DNA from: Pectobacterium peruviense
Lineage (GTDB): Bacteria > Pseudomonadota > Gammaproteobacteria > Enterobacterales > Enterobacteriaceae
Assembly: GCF_002847345.1 (NCBI RefSeq)
Contig: NZ_LXFV01000014.1
Span: forward strand, 1-61,145
Reading direction: 5' to 3'
Length of the DNA stretch: 61,145 bases
A program made the translations under genes and the position numbers. Positions 32,026 through 41,348 of the stretch are shown here, in pieces (the stretch's first letter is position 1; every line of letters begins with the position of its first letter). The notes beneath the pieces are model-generated. The model was given only the letters and a program-made list of their open reading frames with translations, ran no database searches and had not been told where the DNA came from.

Positions 32026-34575
32026 ATGTATACCCAAGATCCACGTTGGCTAGTACCTTGTGCTTATCTGGCATCGGACAGGCTATTTCATTTCCATTTG
32101 CAACAGCATATCCACCAAGTCATCAATCTGGATGTGACCTCTGAAGAAAAACGTCTGTTGACTCTGGCAGTAAAAGACTACCAATTTTCTTTTGGTAACC
32201 ATCTACGTAAAGAGGATATTGCCAGTAATCTGCAACAGTGGCAATTACCCTCATATCAGCAGGATAGTTTCAGCCTATTGGCTCAGCTTGCTGATACCTT
32301 TCTCATTTGGCAGGGAGACTGTTTTGAAGTCCGTCAGGAACATCTGGATGCCTGGCTTAAACTCTGCTCGGTGATTGACCCCGCGTGGATCATTGCCCGT
32401 GCTTATGTGCAATTAGTGCAACAGCAGGTGTTGGATGAGTGGGAGCTGGTTACGCTATTGACCACACGTCAGTGCGCCTTTGCGTTTCCCGCAGACCAAA
32501 GCGACAGGCATTATGCCGATAACCATGTGCATTTTAACGGACATGGCTATACCTCATTATCCATGCTCAGTTTTATGATGGGGGATGTGCGTTTAAAACC
32601 GACGCTCATCTGGCCACAGCGTGAAGAGTATCGCCTGTTTGAAAGTGAACGCCTGAAGAAAAACCAGTTACCCGCGTGGATTTCAGGGTACAGCGCCTGT
32701 CTGCTGGAACAGATTTACTCCGGCACAACAGCAGAGATCGATTTCACCCCACTTGATCTGCCCGAACAGCAAAAGTGGCTGCTGCGTGAGTACGTTGAGT
32801 CTTATGGTGCCAATAATGCCCAACAACAGTTACTGCATCATGCCACATCGCCAACCGACTACCCCGGTCACAAACGATGGCTCTTGTTCTGCTGTGGCCT
32901 GATGTTACAAAGACGTACTGTCAGTTATCAAAGCGGCCTGGATAACCTGATTCGGGCTTGTATGATTCTGCGTAACTACATGGTAGTTTCTGCGGTTGGG
33001 TTAGGTCAGTTTGTTGAATTTTTCACTACAGACATTCGCCGCACCAATAAGTCCTATTCCAAAGAGCAGGTCGTGCGTTACGATCTATCCGCTACTGTAT
33101 CGCGTGAATATCGCGTCTCACCGGACGAAGTGATAGGAGATATTGAACGGCGTCCCAATATTTATCACCATAAGCTGAGAGATTTTTTTGCACAACACCA
33201 GCGCTGGCATGTGCCTGAACAAGCACATTTAGTCGTTCATTTTACCCGCAGCATCCCTAAAAACTCATCTCCACACGATAAACGTTGGCAATATTTTCGC
33301 ACCAAATTATTACAGCAAGTCCGCGCGTTCGAAAAGTTCTCGGCATCAGTGACGCTTCAGGAAGTTTCCTACCAGCCGGATATCAGCCAGCCAGCAAAAA
33401 CCATTGATGTACGCCGCCTGGTGCGTGGCTATGATGTTGCAGGTAATGAAAATGAACTGCCCATCGAAGTGTTTGCTCCCGTTTTGCGCGTATTACGCGC
33501 CGCTAAACACCCCGCTGGCATGTTGCAATCCATTCGCTTGCCACGCCCTTTCATTACCGTACACGCCGGTGAGGATTACAGCCACCTGCTCAGTGGCCTT
33601 CGGGCGATAGACGAAGCGGTAGAGTTTTGTCAGTTACGTGAAGGGGATCGAATCGGACACGGGTTAGCGCTAGGGATAGACGTCACGCTTTGGGCACAAC
33701 GCCAACGCCGTGCGTACCTTACGGCAGGGCAACATCTGGATAATTTAGTGTGGGCCTATCATCAGGCAGTACAGCTCTCTCAACACACTGCTGAACATAT
33801 TCCGGTGATGCACCAGCTACGCGACAAAATTCATCACTGGTCACAGCAGATATTCAACGATATCTATACACCTAATCAGCTTTATCGTGCCTGGTTGTTA
33901 AGGCGCAACTGGATTGATTATCAGGATATGCAGGCTGATTTGGCTAATCGCACGGAGTGGGCCCCTGATATAGCGTTGTTACTGGAAGATAAGGGGGACG
34001 ATAAAGATCGTAAAACAGCAAAAACGCTCTGGCAACGCTATCTGAATAGTGGGCTAGAAGAACATGAACAAGACTGGATCAACCGTATCATTTCCGTTAA
34101 CTGCCAACCAGACAGCGGAGAGTGTTTTTCGCCCCAAATACAAGAAGATGAGGATCTACTTTCATCAGGAGAACTTCGGTTGTACGAAGCAATACAGGAT
34201 TTTCTGATGGAAAAATACAGTCGACTCGGCTTGGTCATTGAAGCATGCCCAACCTCAAATATTTATATTGGCCGCCTTGAAAAATACCACGAGCATCCTC
34301 TATTTCGCTGGAACCCGCCGCAACCAGACTGGTTGGAGCCTGGCGGAAAATTTAATCGCTATGGCTTACGTTCAGGACCATTATCGATCTGTATTAATAC
34401 TGATGACAGTGCCCTAATGCCAACCACCATAGCGAACGAGCACCGTATTATCAGAGAAACCGTCATACGGTGCTTTGACATTGGCAGTTGGATGGCTGAC
34501 ATATGGATTTCGGCGATACGGCAAAAAGGCGTTTCGCTTTTTAAAGCCAATCATCTTGAACAAACAGCGGATTAG
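32026..34575 (+). CDS. rdrB: RdrB-like adenosine deaminase of a RADAR-type anti-phage system
   Basis: An 849-residue, greatly enlarged adenosine-deaminase-fold enzyme. Metal and catalytic motifs are in order: HVH at 167-169 (DNHVHFNGHG), HAGE at 513-516, RIGHG at 542-546, ACPTSN, and INTDDSALM with D793/D794. RADAR RdrB forms a large shell and deaminates adenosine in RNA and/or ATP pools when recruited with RdrA. The start was set at ATG 32026 because GGAGGG lies 5 bases before it, at the end of rdrA; a longer frame from 31984 would overlap rdrA. Base composition is more like the host core than that of rdrA. Confidence 0.86.
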   Translation: MYTQDPRWLVPCAYLASDRLFHFHLQQHIHQVINLDVTSEEKRLLTLAVKDYQFSFGNHLRKEDIASNLQQWQLPSYQQDSFSLLAQLADTFLIWQGDCFEVRQEHLDAWLKLCSVIDPAWIIARAYVQLVQQQVLDEWELVTLLTTRQCAFAFPADQSDRHYADNHVHFNGHGYTSLSMLSFMMGDVRLKPTLIWPQREEYRLFESERLKKNQLPAWISGYSACLLEQIYSGTTAEIDFTPLDLPEQQKWLLREYVESYGANNAQQQLLHHATSPTDYPGHKRWLLFCCGLMLQRRTVSYQSGLDNLIRACMILRNYMVVSAVGLGQFVEFFTTDIRRTNKSYSKEQVVRYDLSATVSREYRVSPDEVIGDIERRPNIYHHKLRDFFAQHQRWHVPEQAHLVVHFTRSIPKNSSPHDKRWQYFRTKLLQQVRAFEKFSASVTLQEVSYQPDISQPAKTIDVRRLVRGYDVAGNENELPIEVFAPVLRVLRAAKHPAGMLQSIRLPRPFITVHAGEDYSHLLSGLRAIDEAVEFCQLREGDRIGHGLALGIDVTLWAQRQRRAYLTAGQHLDNLVWAYHQAVQLSQHTAEHIPVMHQLRDKIHHWSQQIFNDIYTPNQLYRAWLLRRNWIDYQDMQADLANRTEWAPDIALLLEDKGDDKDRKTAKTLWQRYLNSGLEEHEQDWINRIISVNCQPDSGECFSPQIQEDEDLLSSGELRLYEAIQDFLMEKYSRLGLVIEACPTSNIYIGRLEKYHEHPLFRWNPPQPDWLEPGGKFNRYGLRSGPLSICINTDDSALMPTTIANEHRIIRETVIRCFDIGSWMADIWISAIRQKGVSLFKANHLEQTAD

Positions 34576-34627
34576 CACCTATTCACAATAGGCAACTCAG
34601 CATAGCCTATGCCACATAGTGGCAAGG

Positions 34628-34662
34628 CTTAAACCTCGATAACCTGGCCTTCCGCCAGTCGC
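34628..34662. repeat. Right 35-bp direct repeat (remnant of the GntR 3' end)
   Basis: An exact copy of 24695-24729. After it comes AG-TAG, so the sequence still spells the regulator's C-terminus (NLAFRQSQ, then a stop) although no regulator gene precedes it. It lies 52 bases after the rdrB-like stop and 10 bases before the enolase-like stop, which marks the right edge of the island. Confidence 0.9.
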
Positions 34663-34672
34663 AGTAGGCGAC

Positions 34673-35872
34673 TCAAGGCGTATGCATCGTGCCATCTGGC
34701 AGGCGACTCTGCGTCCACTCGTGCGGACGATACACCACGGGGAACTGCCGCGCCGCGTCCAGATCGATACCAACGCCAATACCGGGGCGCTCAATCGGGT
34801 ACAGATAGCCATTCTCCGGTTCGACCGCCTGCGGGAAGACCTTGCGGGTATTGTCCGGGTAAGCAACAAATTCCTGAATCGCGGCGTTGTGCAGGTGGAT
34901 ATTGAGGTGGATGTTGACCGCCGCGCCTATGGGCGTCATATCCGGCGGACAGTGCCACGCTAACCGAACGCCAAAGTTCTGACAGAATGCACCCAGCTTC
35001 AGCGCTGGCGTAATTCCGCCAATTTGTGAGACATGGCAGCGCATGAAATCAACCTGACGGTTAATCACCAGATTTTGCCACTCGGCCGGGTTGTTAAACA
35101 ACTCTCCCGTAGCCAGCGGCACCGCGCTCTGACTGCGGATCTGCGCCAGCCACTCGTTTTGTGCAGGCGGCAAAATATCTTCGATAAAATAGGGACGATA
35201 AACTTCTACTGCTTTGGCGAACTGCACTGCCTGATTCGGGAACAAGCGCTCATGAACATCATGTAGGATGTGAAAACGATCGCCATATTTCTCCCGTAGG
35301 GCACGGAACATGGCAAGCGTGTTAGCCATGTACTGATCCTGATCGTAATAGGCTCCCTCCGTTGGCTGCCGCGTGCTGTGCAGCGCATCGGGATTACCAC
35401 CATAGAACCCTAACTGGCAGCGGATATGGCGATAGCCCTGCGCATAAAGCCGTTCGACTTCCTGATACAGTCCATCCAGCGTATCGCTGGCAGCATGGCT
35501 GTATGCGGCAATCGCATCGCGAGATTTCCCACCAAACAGGTGATAGAGCGGCATATCCGCCAGCTTACCCTTGATGTCCCACAGCGCCATGTCGACACCC
35601 GCGACCGCATTGTTGATAACCGGCCCGTTACGCCAATAGGCGTTGACCATCATCATGTGCCACAAATCTTCGATATGGTTAGCATCTCTTCCCAATAGCA
35701 GCGGTTTGAGATACTCGTCCACCATCGCCTTTACGGCTAGCGGGCGCTGCTGGAAGGTCGCACACCCATAACCTGTAACGTTTTTATTCGTATGCACCAC
35801 CACCGTCACCAAATTATGGCGGTCAGGGCGGGTAACAAGACATTCAATGTCAGTAATGATTGTCGGCAACAC
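34673..35872 (-). CDS. Enolase-superfamily sugar-acid dehydratase (RspA/ManD-like)
   Basis: A 399-residue member of the mandelate racemase/enolase superfamily, mannonate/gluconate-dehydratase (RspA) subgroup. Metal ligands and catalytic residues fit: HDVHERL (about residue 205), FIEDILPP (about 230), LATGELFN (about 255) and a His in [19 protein letters not shown]. The substrate is probably a sugar acid but cannot be fixed; RspA-type proteins often have little activity on mannonate. The start is GTG at 35872, 8 bases after a perfect GGAGG; an ATG 17 codons upstream lacks that signal. It is divergent from the PTS gene and next to the GntR remnant. Confidence 0.85.
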   Translation of the reverse strand: MLPTIITDIECLVTRPDRHNLVTVVVHTNKNVTGYGCATFQQRPLAVKAMVDEYLKPLLLGRDANHIEDLWHMMMVNAYWRNGPVINNAVAGVDMALWDIKGKLADMPLYHLFGGKSRDAIAAYSHAASDTLDGLYQEVERLYAQGYRHIRCQLGFYGGNPDALHSTRQPTEGAYYDQDQYMANTLAMFRALREKYGDRFHILHDVHERLFPNQAVQFAKAVEVYRPYFIEDILPPAQNEWLAQIRSQSAVPLATGELFNNPAEWQNLVINRQVDFMRCHVSQIGGITPALKLGAFCQNFGVRLAWHCPPDMTPIGAAVNIHLNIHLHNAAIQEFVAYPDNTRKVFPQAVEPENGYLYPIERPGIGVGIDLDAARQFPVVYRPHEWTQSRLPDGTMHTP

Positions 35873-36193
35873 AAAAATATCCTCCGATGTGTTTACCGGA
35901 ATAGTCACGCCCGGTAAAAACACAGTCTAAAATCAGTTTCTTTTTTTGTTTTCTACTTATTTTTTCCTTTATTGTAAACCTCTTAGTTAAAAGAATTATT
36001 TTGGTTTGAAAAAACCAATGAATTAAACAAAAAACCAGACCAATTATTAATTATGGGTAACAAAAACCCCTTAAACACCGAATCATGTGATGAAGTTCAT
36101 GTTTTATTGGTTTGTTTTTTTATTTTTAGTTTCTTATTATCAGCAGGAATGATTTGACCAAAAATAACATAGTGCTATGCAGGGGTTTATTCC
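35873..36193. promoter_or_regulatory. Divergent regulatory region with TTGGTTT inverted repeat
   Basis: An AT-rich gap of 321 bases between the enolase-like and PTS genes. It contains the inverted repeat TTGGTTT-GAAA-AAACCAA at 36001-36018, with related words nearby (AAACCAGACCAAT near 36032 and TTGGTTTG near 36107). This is a candidate operator set for the GntR/HutC regulator. Promoters are not assigned. Confidence 0.4.
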
Positions 36194-37567
36194 ATGGGAA
36201 AAAATGAGGTTATTCAGTCAATCATTAAACTGGTTGGCGGAAACGATAATATAAATAAAGCCTGGCACTGTATGACACGGCTTCGGTTTGATTTAATTGA
36301 TGAAAGTAAAGTACAAACCGACGCAATCAAAAACCTGCCCGGGATATTAGGTGCACAACACCAAAGTGAACAATTTCAAATTATTATCGGGCCACAGGTC
36401 AATGAGTATTATGAACTGTTGAACGCGCAGCTTTCTCCTACCGCCACGGCACAGCCAGACGCGCCGAAGCAGAAAAAAGGGCTGATTTCGCTGTTCATGG
36501 ATACGGTTTCTGGCGTATTTGGTCCCATCGTGCCTGCTATCGCGGGCGCGGGGATGATCAAAGGGCTGCTGGCAGGGCTGATCGCCTTGAAAGTAGTCTC
36601 TGCCAAAACCGATACCGTTATCGTTATCGATCTGATCGCCAGCGGCGTGTTCTATTTCCTACCCTTCTTCCTCGCCATCTCAGCGGCCAGGATATTTAAA
36701 ACGAACGAATATCTGGCAGCGGCTGTCGCTGCTTGCCTGATGTACCCGTCGCTAATGGAAGCGGCGAAGGCACTAGCCAGCAATAGCCCTAATGCAGTCA
36801 GCGCCTTTTACTTCGTGGGAGTACTGCCCATTCCCGTGTTCAACTATGCTGCTAGCGTCATCCCAGTGATTTTCTCCGTGCTGGCGTTGAGCTATATCCA
36901 TCGTTGGGTCGACCGCATCATGCCTTCGATCCTGAAAACCGTATTTACGCCAACGCTGACGCTGTTTATCGCCGCACTGGTGTCCCTCACGGTTATCGGG
37001 CCATTCGGGATCTATCTCGGCAAACTGCTGGCACTGTTTATTCAGAGCCTGTTCGATGTGTCGTCTATCTTTGCTGGTTTCGTGGTCGGTGCGATTCGAC
37101 CTGTCGCTATCCTGACTGGCATGCACCACGCGATGACGCCGATTGCGCTGCAAAATTTCAGCAATCAAGGCTTCGATATGCTGATGCCAATGATGTGTAT
37201 GGCTAATATGGCGATTGCTGGGGCAACATTTGCTATTTACTTCCATGCCAAAACCCGTCAGGACAAATCTGTCGTACTGTCTGCTGGGGTTTCCGCGCTG
37301 CTCGGTATTACCGAACCTGCACTCTTCGGCGTACTGACCAAGTATAAAAAAGCGTTTATCTCCGCCACCGTTGCCAGCTCCATCGCCTCAGCCTTTATCG
37401 CGTACTTCGGTGTCCGGCTATATGGCTACATTCTGTCGAGTATTTTCAGCCTGCCAGCCTATATCGGCCCGTACTTCAGCTATGCCATCTCCGGTATGGC
37501 GATCGCCATCGTACTTTCCTTTACTCTGACCTACATTCTGGTTGTCAGAGCCTCTAAGCAGTCATAA
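36194..37567 (+). CDS. PTS sugar transporter EIIBC, glucose/glucoside family
   Basis: A 457-residue fusion of EIIB and EIIC. The EIIB domain (residues 1-80) has the phosphorylated Cys26 in AWHCMTRLRFDL and the NLPGILGAQ motif. EIIC has about ten membrane spans (from residue 100), with GITEPALFGVLTKYKKAF and GMHHAMTPIALQNF characteristic of the sucrose/beta-glucoside branch. No EIIA is attached or nearby, so it would rely on the glucose EIIA (Crr) or another. The sugar is unknown; the enolase-like neighbour and the GntR regulator are likely functional partners. Confidence 0.88.
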   Translation: MGKNEVIQSIIKLVGGNDNINKAWHCMTRLRFDLIDESKVQTDAIKNLPGILGAQHQSEQFQIIIGPQVNEYYELLNAQLSPTATAQPDAPKQKKGLISLFMDTVSGVFGPIVPAIAGAGMIKGLLAGLIALKVVSAKTDTVIVIDLIASGVFYFLPFFLAISAARIFKTNEYLAAAVAACLMYPSLMEAAKALASNSPNAVSAFYFVGVLPIPVFNYAASVIPVIFSVLALSYIHRWVDRIMPSILKTVFTPTLTLFIAALVSLTVIGPFGIYLGKLLALFIQSLFDVSSIFAGFVVGAIRPVAILTGMHHAMTPIALQNFSNQGFDMLMPMMCMANMAIAGATFAIYFHAKTRQDKSVVLSAGVSALLGITEPALFGVLTKYKKAFISATVASSIASAFIAYFGVRLYGYILSSIFSLPAYIGPYFSYAISGMAIAIVLSFTLTYILVVRASKQS

Positions 37568-37616
37568 TCGCCCTCGCGGGGCCGCTGCGCCCCGCGTTCT
37601 TTCTCTCCACGCTACT

Positions 37617-37737
<121 letters not shown>

Positions 37738-37935
37738 TTAGTTAGCCTAATATCCGCGCCGCTGTAATTAAATTTCACAAATTGCCAAACCCTCACCAAT
37801 ACAAGTACAAAGAATAAGGAGAAGAAAGAATCGTCAATTGACGAACTCGCCTTATCGTGGCTAGATGGAGGCAGTGCGTCAAAATATGTCAAGTGAAATA
37901 AACTTACAAAAATGGTAGGGATGGTCAGGGTAACT

Positions 37936-40575
37936 ATGAACGAACAATATTCCGCAATGCGCAGTAACGTCAGTATGCTCGGCACACTACTCGGCGATAC
38001 AATCAAAGAAGCACTGGGTGAAAACATCCTTGATAAAGTCGAAACAATCCGCAAGTTGTCAAAGTCATCCCGCGCGGGGAATGAAAAGCATCGTCAGGAG
38101 TTGCTGACCACACTGCAAAACCTGTCTAACGATGAACTGTTGCCCGTTGCCCGCGCATTCAGCCAGTTCCTTAACCTGACCAATACCGCTGAGCAATATC
38201 ATACGATTTCACCACACGGTGAAGCGGCGAGTAATCCGGCACAGCTTTCCAACGCTTTTGAGCGCCTGAAAGAAAGTAAAAATCTGACTGAACGAGATAT
38301 CCGTGACGCAGTGGAATCGCTGTCGATTGAGCTGGTGCTGACCGCACACCCGACCGAGATCACCCGCCGGACGCTGATCCACAAACTGGTAGAAGTGAAT
38401 ACCTGCCTCAAGCAGCTCGATCACAACGATCTGGCTGATTATGAGCGCAATCAGGTCATGCGCCGTCTGCGCCAACTGATCGCACAGTCCTGGCATACCG
38501 ATGAGATCCGCAAAATTCGCCCTACCCCGGTAGATGAAGCCAAATGGGGCTTCGCCGTGGTGGAAAACAGCCTGTGGGAAGGCGTGCCTGCGTTCTTACG
38601 TGAACTGGATGAACAGTTGGAACAGGCTTTCGGCTACCGTCTGCCGGTTGACGCCGTACCTGTACGCTTTACCTCCTGGATGGGCGGCGACCGCGACGGT
38701 AACCCAAACGTCACGGCAGAAGTCACTCGCCATGTGCTGTTACTCAGCCGCTGGAAAGCCGCCGATCTGTTCCTGCGTGATATTCAGGTGCTGGTTTCCG
38801 AGCTGTCGATGTCCGAATGTACACCGGAGCTGCTGGAGCGGGCCGGTGGCAGCGAGGTTCAGGAACCGTACCGCGCTATCATGAAGTCACTACGCTCTCA
38901 GTTGAGTAGCACGCTGAGCTATCTGGAAGCACGCCTGACGGGTGAAGAACGTCTGCCACCTAAAGACTTGCTGATTACCAATGAGCAGCTTTGGGAACCG
39001 CTCCACGCCTGCTACCAATCTCTGAAAACCTGCGGCATGGGCATTATTGCCGATGGTCGCCTGCTGGATACGCTGCGTCGCGTACGCTGCTTTGGTGTGC
39101 CATTGGTGCGCATCGACGTCCGTCAGGAAAGCACCCGCCACACCGACGCGCTGGCTGAAATTACCCGTTATCTGGGTCTGGGCGATTATGAAAGCTGGTC
39201 AGAATCCGATAAGCAGGCCTTCCTGATCCGTGAGCTCAGTTCCAAACGCCCGCTGCTGCCGCGCTACTGGGAACCGAGTGCGGATACCAAGGAAGTGCTG
39301 GATACCTGTCGGGTGATCGCGAAAGCGCCACAGGGTTCTATTGCCGCTTACGTTATTTCAATGGCGCGCACGCCTTCCGACGTGCTGGCCGTTCAACTGC
39401 TGCTCAAAGAAGCGGGTTGCCCGTTTGCCCTGCCGGTCGCGCCACTGTTTGAAACACTGGACGACCTGAACAACGCCGATGATGTCATGACGCAGTTGCT
39501 GAACATCGACTGGTATCGCGGCTTTATCCAAGGCAAGCAGATGGTCATGATCGGCTATTCCGACTCGGCGAAAGACGCGGGCGTGATGGCCGCATCCTGG
39601 GCACAGTACCGTGCACAAGACGCGCTGATCAAAACCTGTGAGAAAGCGGGCATCGCACTGACGCTGTTCCACGGACGCGGTGGCTCCATCGGTCGCGGTG
39701 GCGCGCCAGCTCACGCCGCGCTGTTATCACAACCGCCGGGCAGCCTGAAAGGTGGCCTACGCGTGACGGAACAGGGCGAGATGATCCGCTTTAAATACGG
39801 CCTGCCGGAAGTCACCATCAGCAGCCTGGCGCTGTACACCGGTGCAATTCTGGAAGCGAACCTGCTGCCACCGCCTGAACCAAAACAGGAATGGCACGAT
39901 GTGATGGATGAACTGTCCCGCGTGTCCTGCGATATGTACCGCGGATACGTTCGTGAGAACCCGGATTTCGTTCCTTACTTCCGCGCCGCGACGCCGGAGT
40001 TGGAGTTGGGTAAACTGCCGCTAGGGTCACGTCCGGCTAAGCGTCGTCCAAACGGCGGTGTGGAAAGCCTACGCGCGATCCCGTGGATTTTCGCCTGGAC
40101 GCAGAACCGTCTAATGCTACCAGCGTGGCTCGGTGCAGGAGCTGGACTACAGAAAGTGGTCGATGACGGCAAGCAGGAGCAGTTGGAAACTATGTGCCGC
40201 GACTGGCCGTTCTTCTCGACGCGGATCGGGATGCTGGAAATGGTGTTCGCCAAAGCCGACTTGTGGCTGGCAGAGTATTACGATCAGCGTCTGGTAGAAG
40301 AGAAGCTGTGGCCGTTAGGGAAGCAGCTGCGCGATCAGTTGGCCGCCGACATCAACATCGTGCTGGCGATCTCCAACGACGATCACCTGATGGCAGATCT
40401 GCCGTGGATCGCCGAGTCGATCGCACTGCGTAACGTCTATACCGATCCCCTGAACGTGTTGCAGGCCGAACTGTTGCATCGTTCACGTAAGCAGGAACAG
40501 CCAGATGCCAATCTGGAGCTGGCGCTGATGGTTACCATCGCTGGCGTCGCAGCAGGTATGCGTAATACGGGTTAA
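37936..40575 (+). CDS. ppc: Phosphoenolpyruvate carboxylase
   Basis: An 879-residue enzyme that carboxylates PEP to oxaloacetate, refilling the TCA cycle. The catalytic His is in [13 protein letters not shown], the active-site loop is [14 protein letters not shown], and [14 protein letters not shown] and the C-terminal [14 protein letters not shown] are conserved. The start [16 protein letters not shown] follows CAGGGTAACT; the frame is open eight codons further upstream. A strong hairpin follows it. Confidence 0.98.
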   Translation: MNEQYSAMRSNVSMLGTLLGDTIKEALGENILDKVETIRKLSKSSRAGNEKHRQELLTTLQNLSNDELLPVARAFSQFLNLTNTAEQYHTISPHGEAASNPAQLSNAFERLKESKNLTERDIRDAVESLSIELVLTAHPTEITRRTLIHKLVEVNTCLKQLDHNDLADYERNQVMRRLRQLIAQSWHTDEIRKIRPTPVDEAKWGFAVVENSLWEGVPAFLRELDEQLEQAFGYRLPVDAVPVRFTSWMGGDRDGNPNVTAEVTRHVLLLSRWKAADLFLRDIQVLVSELSMSECTPELLERAGGSEVQEPYRAIMKSLRSQLSSTLSYLEARLTGEERLPPKDLLITNEQLWEPLHACYQSLKTCGMGIIADGRLLDTLRRVRCFGVPLVRIDVRQESTRHTDALAEITRYLGLGDYESWSESDKQAFLIRELSSKRPLLPRYWEPSADTKEVLDTCRVIAKAPQGSIAAYVISMARTPSDVLAVQLLLKEAGCPFALPVAPLFETLDDLNNADDVMTQLLNIDWYRGFIQGKQMVMIGYSDSAKDAGVMAASWAQYRAQDALIKTCEKAGIALTLFHGRGGSIGRGGAPAHAALLSQPPGSLKGGLRVTEQGEMIRFKYGLPEVTISSLALYTGAILEANLLPPPEPKQEWHDVMDELSRVSCDMYRGYVRENPDFVPYFRAATPELELGKLPLGSRPAKRRPNGGVESLRAIPWIFAWTQNRLMLPAWLGAGAGLQKVVDDGKQEQLETMCRDWPFFSTRIGMLEMVFAKADLWLAEYYDQRLVEEKLWPLGKQLRDQLAADINIVLAISNDDHLMADLPWIAESIALRNVYTDPLNVLQAELLHRSRKQEQPDANLELALMVTIAGVAAGMRNTG

Positions 40576-40611
40576 TCGCGACAAAACGTTCATGCGCCAA
40601 ACGCGCTAACT

Positions 40612-40641
40612 CAGGAGGCTTCTCAACAGAGAGGCCTCCTG
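40612..40641. terminator. Hairpin terminator after ppc
   Basis: CAGGAGGCTTCTC pairs with GAGAGGCCTCCTG (one mismatch) around a 4-base loop, 36 bases after the ppc stop and just beyond the 3' end of the convergent DUF1266 gene. It probably ends transcripts from both sides. Confidence 0.75.
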
Positions 40642-40649
40642 TACATTGG

Positions 40650-41348
40650 TTAAGGGATAACCGCCGTGGTACTACCTAGCGGTAAACGCCAGTCCAACGT
40701 GTTCCACGGGCTTTCAGGATTACCCGCTAAGCGACGCAGAATATCCATCTGATCGTTAATAAAATCCTCCGTCACCAGTGAGCGCCAATATTGCCGTCCG
40801 ACCACGTAACTAATGGCAAAGTGATACCAGCTGTCATATTTCTGTTGCGCATCCCGCGCCATAGACATGATCATATCCCAACCTTCCTCTTCGCCCACCA
40901 TGCCCACAGCCATACCCCAGCGGCACAGATTGACGCTACGCCCTTCGTCCCAGGCATCAATCCCAGTACGATCCAACGCAAACCGATTGAGCCTCACTAT
41001 CAGCAATTCACTGTAATGTTCTTCGTCATGCCGACGGCGCTGAATATACGCATCTATCTCCGCTTCAGACATCGCAGACAACCTATGCTGTAGACGGCGG
41101 TAACCAGGCCCGTGCCCGTGGCCATTGATCAGTCGATGGATCTGACGCAGCAGCGCTTCGCGAGTTTCAATGCCCCAATCCCGTTTCAGAATATGTCGGA
41201 TCGCCCCCAGCGCTTCCTGTTTATCACCACCGCCATCCAGCACATCATGCCGATCGCGATTCATTTCCGTCAGAATGGCTGACAACCCCAGTCCCCATAG
41301 CTGAATCTTGGATAAAAGCTGCGTATTTTCCTGGTTTTCTACGCTCAT
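40650..41348 (-). CDS. DUF1266 (YbeU/YbeR-like) protein
   Basis: A 232-residue protein of the DUF1266 family. Conserved features are DWGIETREALLRQIHRLINGHG, WDEGRSVNLCRWGMAVG and an aromatic C-terminal half (WYHFAISYVVGRQYW). The function is unknown. E. coli carries DUF1266 genes (ybeU, ybeR) in the hscC locus, and here it is likewise the third gene after an HscC-type Hsp70 and a J-like protein, overlapping the latter by 4 bases. It is likely part of that chaperone system or its client set. Confidence 0.82.
   Translation of the reverse strand: MSVENQENTQLLSKIQLWGLGLSAILTEMNRDRHDVLDGGGDKQEALGAIRHILKRDWGIETREALLRQIHRLINGHGHGPGYRRLQHRLSAMSEAEIDAYIQRRRHDEEHYSELLIVRLNRFALDRTGIDAWDEGRSVNLCRWGMAVGMVGEEEGWDMIMSMARDAQQKYDSWYHFAISYVVGRQYWRSLVTEDFINDQMDILRRLAGNPESPWNTLDWRLPLGSTTAVIP

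Noticed and set aside
24738-34662. An integrase or transposase driving the island
   Set aside because: None of the frames in the island shows a tyrosine or serine recombinase or a DDE domain; mobility would have to come in trans.
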